Notes under the pieces: model-generated
Seen by the model: only the letters and a program-made list of their open reading frames with translations
Told to the model about the DNA's origin: nothing
Database searches by the model: none
Assembly (NCBI GenBank): GCA_910586195.1
Contig: CAJUHO010000023.1
Span: forward strand, 1-19,067
Source: an uncultured Bacilli bacterium
GTDB lineage: Bacteria > Bacillota_I > Bacilli_A > RF39 > UBA660
DNA length: 19,067 nt
Direction: 5' to 3'
In this document: positions 14,229-19,067 of the stretch, in pieces
Layout of the letters: every line of letters starts with the position of its first letter
How positions within the stretch are numbered: position 1 is the stretch's first letter
Position numbers and translations under genes: made by a program

Positions 14229-15005
14229 ATGGAAAAGACAAGAATATTAATGATCGATGACAATGTTGAATTAGTTAACATGGTTACCGAATATTTTAGT
14301 AAACACGCAGATATTAAAGTGACATTACATGCACATAATGGGGAAGAAGGATTCAATTTAATTGATAAGAAGAGGGATGACTATGATGTCATTTTGTTAG
14401 ATCTTATTATGCCTAAAAAAGATGGCATGTATGTACTTGAAAAAATGAAAAAGAAAAAGATTGATAAAAAGGTAATAATACTAACATCCTATAATGCACA
14501 AGATATGATTCGAAAAACATCAGAGCTTGGTATTAGTTACTTTATTTTAAAACCTTTTGAACTAGATGATTTGGAAAAACGTGTAGAAGAAGTTGTAGAA
14601 GGAAGTAAATTTGGTAGTAAGTCAGTTGACGTATATCATAACAATTTACAAATTTCTATTACTAAGATTTTACATGAACTAGGAGTACCATCTCATATCA
14701 AAGGTTATCAGTATATTAGAGAGGGCATTATTATGCTTTATGACCGTCCTGAAGTAATAGGTGGAATTACAAAAGAATTGTATCCTGATATTGCAAAGAA
14801 GTTTGATACAACAGTCTCTCGTGTTGAAAGGGCAATACGACATGCAATAGAAGTTAGTTGGAATAGAGGTAATTGGCAATTAATGGAGGAAATTTTTGGA
14901 CATAGTGTAGATATTGATAAAGCGAAACCGACCAATTCAGAATTTATTGTAACAGTAGCAGACAAACTGCGATTGGAATTTCATAAACCTAGTAGTATTG
15001 AATAA
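14229..15005 (+). CDS. spo0A: Sporulation master response regulator Spo0A
   Basis: Cytoplasmic transcription factor activated by phosphorylation, controlling entry into sporulation. Residues 1-124 are a receiver domain with Asp10, Asp11, phospho-acceptor Asp58 (ILLDLIMP), Thr86 and Lys108 (ILKPF). Residues about 135-258 are the Spo0A-specific DNA-binding domain. Its recognition helix region VSRVERAIRHAIEVSWNRGN (residues 196-215) is nearly identical to what I recall of Bacillus Spo0A; this separates it from ordinary response regulators. Length 258 compares with 267 in B. subtilis. GGAAGGAG precedes the ATG by about 6 bases. The usual neighbour spoIVB is absent; instead it sits between tpiA and an AAA-protein/gpmI operon. 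Spo0A-box matches flank it. No sensor kinase or Spo0F/Spo0B is in the window. Confidence 0.97.
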   Translation: MEKTRILMIDDNVELVNMVTEYFSKHADIKVTLHAHNGEEGFNLIDKKRDDYDVILLDLIMPKKDGMYVLEKMKKKKIDKKVIILTSYNAQDMIRKTSELGISYFILKPFELDDLEKRVEEVVEGSKFGSKSVDVYHNNLQISITKILHELGVPSHIKGYQYIREGIIMLYDRPEVIGGITKELYPDIAKKFDTTVSRVERAIRHAIEVSWNRGNWQLMEEIFGHSVDIDKAKPTNSEFIVTVADKLRLEFHKPSSIE

Positions 15006-15008
15006 TAC

Positions 15009-15034
15009 AAGACGAGAAGTAGTAGTCTTTTTTA
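15009..15034 (+). terminator. Probable terminator of spo0A
   Basis: AAGAC (15009-15013) pairs with GTCTT (15025-15029) around an 11-base loop, followed by a T-rich run. The stem is short, so termination may be partial. Confidence 0.5.
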
Positions 15035-15039
15035 TTTTG

Positions 15040-15046
15040 TGTCGAA
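15040..15046 (+). promoter_or_regulatory. Spo0A box, distal, upstream of the ATPase-gpmI operon
   Basis: TGTCGAA is a perfect consensus Spo0A box, 20 bases before the -35 of the next promoter and 27 bases from a second match in the same orientation. Confidence 0.5.
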
Positions 15047-15065
15047 ATTTGTCATTTTTGATTAC

Positions 15066-15094
15066 TTGACGAACTTTTTCATAAATAGTATACT
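15066..15094 (+). promoter_or_regulatory. Promoter of the ATPase-gpmI operon with an overlapping Spo0A box
   Basis: TTGACG (15066-15071) and TATACT (15089-15094) are 17 bases apart, each one base off the sigma-A consensus. TGACGAA (15067-15073) fits the Spo0A consensus TGNCGAA and lies on the -35, where a bound repressor would block RNA polymerase. The promoter is well supported; Spo0A control is inference. Confidence 0.75.
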
Positions 15095-15127
15095 TAATTT
15101 ATAAAATATGTAAGGATGGTACATTTT

Positions 15128-16405
15128 ATGGAACGAAAAATACTTAAATTTTTACAGAAATGGAAAAATGATCTTATCAGAAAGCCTTTATTAATTTATG
15201 GACCTAAACAGATAGGAAAAACTTTTTGTGTACTAGATTTCGGTTCTAAAAATTATAAAAACGTCGTTTACTTTAATTGTGATTATAATCCCTCTCTTTT
15301 AGAATTATTTAAAAAGGAAAAGTCTCCTGATAAAATCATTTTGAATTTATCTTTAATGTCTAAAGAGACGATTTTAAAAGAGGATACTTTATTAGTATTT
15401 GATAATCTTAATGAATTAGAAATTATAAAAGGCATTAAATTGTTAGGAAGTGAAAGGCGAGAGTATCATATTATTTTGATTACATCACGCCGTGAAAATT
15501 TGATAGAATTTAAAGGAGAAGAATTACAATTTAAGGGAATGAGTGAAATGGATTTTGAAGAGTACTTGTGGGCTCATAATGAGCATCAATTAGCAGCACT
15601 TATTCGAGAATCTTATGAGAGACATCGCACTTGTCCTTTTCATAAAGTGGCACTAGATTATTTTTATGAATATTTAAAAACAGGAGGGCTTCCAGAAGTA
15701 ATTTTGGCGTTAAAAGAGGGATATGATGAGGTGCATATTGATGCTATAAAGCAGAAAACATTAGATGCTTATCAAAAAGAGATTGCCCTAAATAAAACCT
15801 TAATTGATATGAGCCGTGGAATTGAAGTGTTAAGATCAGTGCCAGAACAGTTGAAAAAGGAAAATAAGAAGTTTCAATATGGGCTAATGGGATATGGAAA
15901 ACGTGCTAAAGAATATGAAACGGCAATTCAATATCTTGTAAATAATCAAATTGTATATCGTAGCTATAAAATCCAAACAGTAAAATCTCCCCTTAGCAGT
16001 TGTAGAGAAAAGGAAAGTTTTAAGTTGTATTTGACAGATGATGGTCTTTTATATTCTATGTTACATCTTTCTATGAAAAATTTATTAACAGATGAAAAAA
16101 TAAAAGAGACACTATATGAAAATCATATTGCCAAGACTTTAGTAGAAGCAGGGTATGCACTTTATTATTATCAGTCAGAAGGAAAAGCAGAAGTAAACTT
16201 TGTAATTCAAAACAGAATGGGAGAAGTAATTCCCATCGAAATTGCAACTCGCTCTATGTCGAAAGCAAAATCTTTGTCTATATTTATGAAAAAGTTTACA
16301 GTAAAAAATGCTTATCGTATAACAGAAAATAATTTTTCTACGAAAAAAGAAGTTCGGTACTTACCGATTTATGCAGTCTTTTGTTTAAATGATATGAAGA
16401 TATAG
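15128..16405 (+). CDS. DUF4143-type AAA ATPase family protein with altered active-site motifs
   Basis: A 425-residue cytoplasmic protein of the AAA/DUF4143 family, often called ATP-binding or ATPase-like proteins of unknown role. Walker A is intact at residues 25-32 (GPKQIGKT). The Walker B strand LLVFDN ends Asp92-Asn93 where the family normally has Asp-Glu. The middle has LKTGGLPEVI (183-192), a family hallmark. The C-terminal PD-(D/E)XK-like domain reads AEVNFVI and IPIEIATRS where the family usually has EIDFVI and IPIEVKSG. The acidic and Lys positions are thus Asn357 and Ala373. This suggests ATP binding without normal hydrolysis or cleavage; it is based on remembered consensus. I prefer ATG 15128 to ATG 15116, because AAGGATGG overlaps 15116 and is well placed for 15128. 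gpmI follows after 15 bases. Confidence 0.82.
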   Translation: MERKILKFLQKWKNDLIRKPLLIYGPKQIGKTFCVLDFGSKNYKNVVYFNCDYNPSLLELFKKEKSPDKIILNLSLMSKETILKEDTLLVFDNLNELEIIKGIKLLGSERREYHIILITSRRENLIEFKGEELQFKGMSEMDFEEYLWAHNEHQLAALIRESYERHRTCPFHKVALDYFYEYLKTGGLPEVILALKEGYDEVHIDAIKQKTLDAYQKEIALNKTLIDMSRGIEVLRSVPEQLKKENKKFQYGLMGYGKRAKEYETAIQYLVNNQIVYRSYKIQTVKSPLSSCREKESFKLYLTDDGLLYSMLHLSMKNLLTDEKIKETLYENHIAKTLVEAGYALYYYQSEGKAEVNFVIQNRMGEVIPIEIATRSMSKAKSLSIFMKKFTVKNAYRITENNFSTKKEVRYLPIYAVFCLNDMKI

Positions 16406-16420
16406 AAGGTAGGATGATAT

Positions 16421-17923
16421 ATGAAAAAACCAGTAATTTTAACAATACTAGATGGCTATGGATTAAGGGAAGAGTCCCATGGAAATGCTGTAGCTTTAGC
16501 AGACAATAAAACATTTAATATGCTGTGGAATACTTATCCACATACTACACTAGTAGCATCAGGTCAACAGGTAGGCCTACCGAAGGGGCAGATGGGCAAT
16601 AGCGAAGTAGGTCATATGAATATCGGAGCAGGGAGAGTTGTTTATCAGCCTTTAGAGTTAATTAATAAGAGCATAGAAGAGAAAACCTTCTATGAAAATG
16701 AGGAGATTTTAAAGGTCATTCAACATACAAAAGAGAATCATTCAAAGTTACATATTATGGGACTTATTAGTGACGGTGGAGTTCATTCGCATATTAATCA
16801 CTTAATGGTCTTACTTGATATGTGTAGTGAAAAGAAAGTAGAAAGTCTTTATCTACACTTATTTACAGATGGGCGGGATGTTAGTCCTAAGAGCGCCTAT
16901 GATTATATCGCTCAGGTGGAAAAAAAACTAAGCACTTTAGATATAGGGGCCATTGCTACTATCGGTGGACGATATTATGGAATGGATCGTGATAATAATT
17001 ATGATAGACTAAAGAAGGCTTATGATGCCATTGTTAATGGGATTGGACCGAAGGAAAGTTCTATTCAGGATTATATTATGAAGAGTTATCAAAATGATAT
17101 TACTGATGAATTTTTTATTCCTACGATTTTTAATGATGGTGGTAACATTTCCGAAAATGATGGCTTAATTGTTTATAATTATAGAAAAGATCGTCTTCGT
17201 GAAATTTTAACGGCACTCACGAATCCTTCTTTTCATGAAATGAAAGTAGAAAAATTTGAAAATTTAAAAGTAGTGACTATGATGCCAGTTGTGGAATCCG
17301 TAAAAGCAGAATATGCTTATCAAGACCCCATACTTACGAATATATTAGGAGAATATATTGAAAAACAAGGACTTAGTCAACTGCGGATTTCAGAGACCGA
17401 AAAGTATGCTCATGTTACGTTTTTCTTTGATGGTGGAAAAGAAATTGATTATAAAAATGAAAAAAAGATTTTAATTCCATCTCCTAAGGTGGCAACGTAT
17501 GATTTACAGCCAGAAATGAGTGCTAATAAAATTACGGAAGAACTACTGAAAGAAATAGGAAACTATGATTTAATCATTTTAAATTTTGCTAATGGTGATA
17601 TGGTAGGGCATACGGGAGTGCTAGATGCTGCTGTTAAGGCAGTAGAGACTACAGATAATTGCTTACTACAAATTTATGAGAAGGTAAAAGAGTTAGATGG
17701 TATTATGATTGTGACAGCAGATCATGGAAATTGTGAAGAAATGTTAGATGATAATAATAATGTTATTACGTCTCATACAACGAATTTAGTACCCTTCATT
17801 ATTACAAAGAAAAACATAAATTTATGTCCAGGGAAATTAGGTGATATCGCTCCTACTATCTTGGATTTAATGAATTTAGAAATTCCACAGGAGATGACAG
17901 GAAAAAGTTTGATTCAAAAATAA
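16421..17923 (+). CDS. gpmI: 2,3-bisphosphoglycerate-independent phosphoglycerate mutase
   Basis: Monomeric cytoplasmic manganese-dependent enzyme of the alkaline phosphatase superfamily converting 3- to 2-phosphoglycerate. Metal-binding Asp11 (LDGYG) and the phosphoserine nucleophile Ser61 (QMGNSEVGHMNIGAGR) are intact. The phosphotransferase-domain motifs HIMGLISDGGVHSH and GRDVSP, IGGRYYGMDRD, and in the C-terminal half FANGDMVGHTG and TADHGNCEEM also match. The 500 residues compare with about 510 in bacilli. In endospore formers this enzyme type is pH-sensitive through its manganese site and falls silent in the acidifying forespore, which gives a possible link to the nearby spo0A. It is co-transcribed with the AAA protein (15-base gap, AGGTAGGATG ribosome binding site). 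Confidence 0.97.
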   Translation: MKKPVILTILDGYGLREESHGNAVALADNKTFNMLWNTYPHTTLVASGQQVGLPKGQMGNSEVGHMNIGAGRVVYQPLELINKSIEEKTFYENEEILKVIQHTKENHSKLHIMGLISDGGVHSHINHLMVLLDMCSEKKVESLYLHLFTDGRDVSPKSAYDYIAQVEKKLSTLDIGAIATIGGRYYGMDRDNNYDRLKKAYDAIVNGIGPKESSIQDYIMKSYQNDITDEFFIPTIFNDGGNISENDGLIVYNYRKDRLREILTALTNPSFHEMKVEKFENLKVVTMMPVVESVKAEYAYQDPILTNILGEYIEKQGLSQLRISETEKYAHVTFFFDGGKEIDYKNEKKILIPSPKVATYDLQPEMSANKITEELLKEIGNYDLIILNFANGDMVGHTGVLDAAVKAVETTDNCLLQIYEKVKELDGIMIVTADHGNCEEMLDDNNNVITSHTTNLVPFIITKKNINLCPGKLGDIAPTILDLMNLEIPQEMTGKSLIQK

Positions 17924-17925
17924 AA

Positions 17926-17946
17926 TTTCCACAATTTTTGTGGAAA
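17926..17946 (+). terminator. Probable terminator after gpmI
   Basis: A perfect 9-bp stem TTTCCACAA/TTGTGGAAA with a 3-base loop starts 2 bases after the gpmI stop. The T tract does not follow at once (ATCATAATTTTTCC), so efficiency on the plus strand is uncertain. It could also act as an operator. Confidence 0.55.
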
Positions 17947-18016
17947 ATCATAATTTTTCCTATTTTCTGTTTTTTGTAATATGGATTTTTAGATAATTAA
18001 AAAGGAGAGATGATAT

Positions 18017-18991
18017 ATGAAGAAAAGTGCTACTTATATAAAAAATCATAAGGAGGTAACAAGAAATAGCCTATCCTATTATTTATTTGGACAAAAAGAA
18101 ATTTATCAAGAGAACCTATATGATTTAAACGCTTTGAAATTGGTAATTGCAGAGGATATAGAACTGTTACATTTAAAAAATTTTGAATTTGCTAATTTTA
18201 AAGTTTGTTTTGAATGTTTAAATAAAGATACTTTATTAATCTTAGACCATTGTAAGACATCTAGATATTTAACGATAAAAGGTGGAAATGTTATTATCGA
18301 TGAACTACGGTTTGAGGATCCAATTGCAAGTGTGGTAATAAAAGAAAGTGAGAGTGCAGAAATAATTTTAAAGGAGGATGAAACTTTCAAAAAATATCCA
18401 TTTTTATATTCAGAATGTAGATATGAAGCTTGCGATGTCAAAAATTTAGATGTAACTGGAACAGGAGGAGAATATTCTCATATTTATATTGATAGTATTA
18501 ATACTGATACAGTTTGTATAAAGGATAGTGAACAAATAGAAATTGGTGTACATAAAGGCAATCTGGAGATAGATAATAGTAATGATATTTCCTTACACAT
18601 GAAACATCCCTTTGGTATTTTGAATTTTTCTGTAAAGAATAGTACAGTACTATTAGTTGGTGGTGATAATTTAGAGTTATGTAATGCTAAAATAGGATTT
18701 AAAAATTCTTCTATATTGGCAAAAAGAATACCATTACCAAATGGTGTATATACTCTTATTGATGGGGCGCTTAGTTTTTCTGATGATTCTTTAGAAACTG
18801 GTGATATAGCAGTAGCACGAGCTAATTTAATTTCATGTCTGAAAACGGTTAGAGAAAAAGTTAATGGTATATGTGAGAAAGATATGGAAGAAATCAGTGG
18901 TGAGTTAGGAACAAAATATGGTATGGATAGAAAAACAAAAACTATGGAAAAGATATTGGAGAAATCGAAAGTAAGCAAAATACTATCATAG
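18017..18991 (+). CDS. Hypothetical protein, probable beta-solenoid
   Basis: Unrecognised, 324 residues, with no signal peptide or membrane segment, so probably cytoplasmic. Residues about 40-260 are a series of short alternating beta strands separated by Asn/Asp/Gly turns (for example LTIKGGNVIIDELRF, HIYIDSINTDTVCIKDSEQ, GNLEIDNSNDISLHMK). This rhythm suggests a right-handed parallel beta-helix or related solenoid of polymerisation or scaffold type. Residues about 265-324 are a charged helical tail. Strong AAAGGAGAG precedes the ATG. No clear sigma-A promoter is seen in the 93-base gap after gpmI, so either an alternative sigma factor or read-through is possible. It is followed by a strong terminator. 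Confidence 0.6.
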   Translation: MKKSATYIKNHKEVTRNSLSYYLFGQKEIYQENLYDLNALKLVIAEDIELLHLKNFEFANFKVCFECLNKDTLLILDHCKTSRYLTIKGGNVIIDELRFEDPIASVVIKESESAEIILKEDETFKKYPFLYSECRYEACDVKNLDVTGTGGEYSHIYIDSINTDTVCIKDSEQIEIGVHKGNLEIDNSNDISLHMKHPFGILNFSVKNSTVLLVGGDNLELCNAKIGFKNSSILAKRIPLPNGVYTLIDGALSFSDDSLETGDIAVARANLISCLKTVREKVNGICEKDMEEISGELGTKYGMDRKTKTMEKILEKSKVSKILS

Positions 18992-19012
18992 AAATTTAGC
19001 TTTAAAATAAAT

Positions 19013-19061
19013 AAAAAATGTAGAAAATCTGTGAGTAAAAGCAGAAGATTCTACATTTTTT
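19013..19061. terminator. Strong bidirectional terminator
   Basis: AAAAAATGTAG (19013-19023) pairs perfectly with CTACATTTTTT (19051-19061). The stem continues inward (AATC/GATT) with a small A bulge. A A/U tract on each side allows termination in both directions. It ends the transcript of the solenoid-like gene. Confidence 0.88.
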
Positions 19062-19067
19062 GTATGA

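Noticed and set aside
15116..15127. Earlier ATG for the DUF4143-type protein
   Set aside because: The ATG overlaps the AAGGATGG ribosome binding site, which is properly spaced for ATG 15128, where the family-like sequence MERKI begins.
18106..18978. Long minus-strand ORFs opposite the solenoid-like gene
   Set aside because: Their composition (Ser, Phe, Ile, Leu rich) is what antisense of Asp/Asn/Lys-rich coding sequence gives; the plus-strand ORF has the strong ribosome binding site.
1..19067. CRISPR arrays, tRNA/rRNA genes, insertion sequences, prophage
   Set aside because: I saw no regularly spaced repeats, no tRNA or rRNA sequence, no transposase or integrase motifs and no terminal inverted repeats.

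Overview
The window is AT-rich DNA with short intergenic gaps, strong AAGGAGG-type ribosome binding sites and UGA used as an ordinary stop (nucleoside kinase, pgk). A bona fide Spo0A gene places it in an endospore-lineage, low-GC Bacillota. The small genome style and a surface protein of a type I associate with uncultured gut Bacilli point to an uncultured Bacilli or Erysipelotrichia-like organism using the standard bacterial code. The genus cannot be fixed from this sequence.

Left part (1-3388): the 3' end of a surface or pseudopilin-like protein with a formylglycine-generating-enzyme-like C-terminus runs towards a minus-strand clpP gene. clpP has its own terminator. Its promoter region is shared with a divergent TGS-domain nucleoside (uridine-type) kinase gene, which ends in a GNRA-loop terminator. 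A separately promoted Cdd1-family helix-hairpin-helix protein follows.

Middle part (3440-8794): a tight same-strand series of accessory genes. They are a YjbR/MmcQ plus EVE/PUA-like protein, a CmpB-type membrane protein, a guanine-deaminase-like nucleoside deaminase, a SemiSWEET/PQ-loop protein, a TfoX N-terminal-domain protein, two small unrecognised proteins, a PH-like small protein, a flavin reductase fused to a short rubredoxin, and a membrane-anchored helical protein. Several genes overlap by a few bases.

Right part (8878-17923): a glycolytic region. gap has its own promoter and terminator. pgk, a YbhN-type membrane protein, a GT4 glycolipid-type glycosyltransferase and a short tpiA form one operon. 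spo0A follows as its own unit. A DUF4143-type AAA protein with altered active-site motifs then shares an operon with gpmI. Together gap, pgk, tpiA and gpmI cover lower glycolysis from triose phosphate to 2-phosphoglycerate; enolase and pyruvate kinase are not in the window. The window ends with an unrecognised, probably beta-solenoid protein and a strong terminator.

The most interesting points are spo0A embedded in a glycolytic cluster with Spo0A-box matches on both sides, one of them on the -35 element of the ATPase-gpmI promoter; the degenerate ATPase/nuclease motifs in that neighbour; and the lipid glycosylation pair inside the pgk-tpiA operon.
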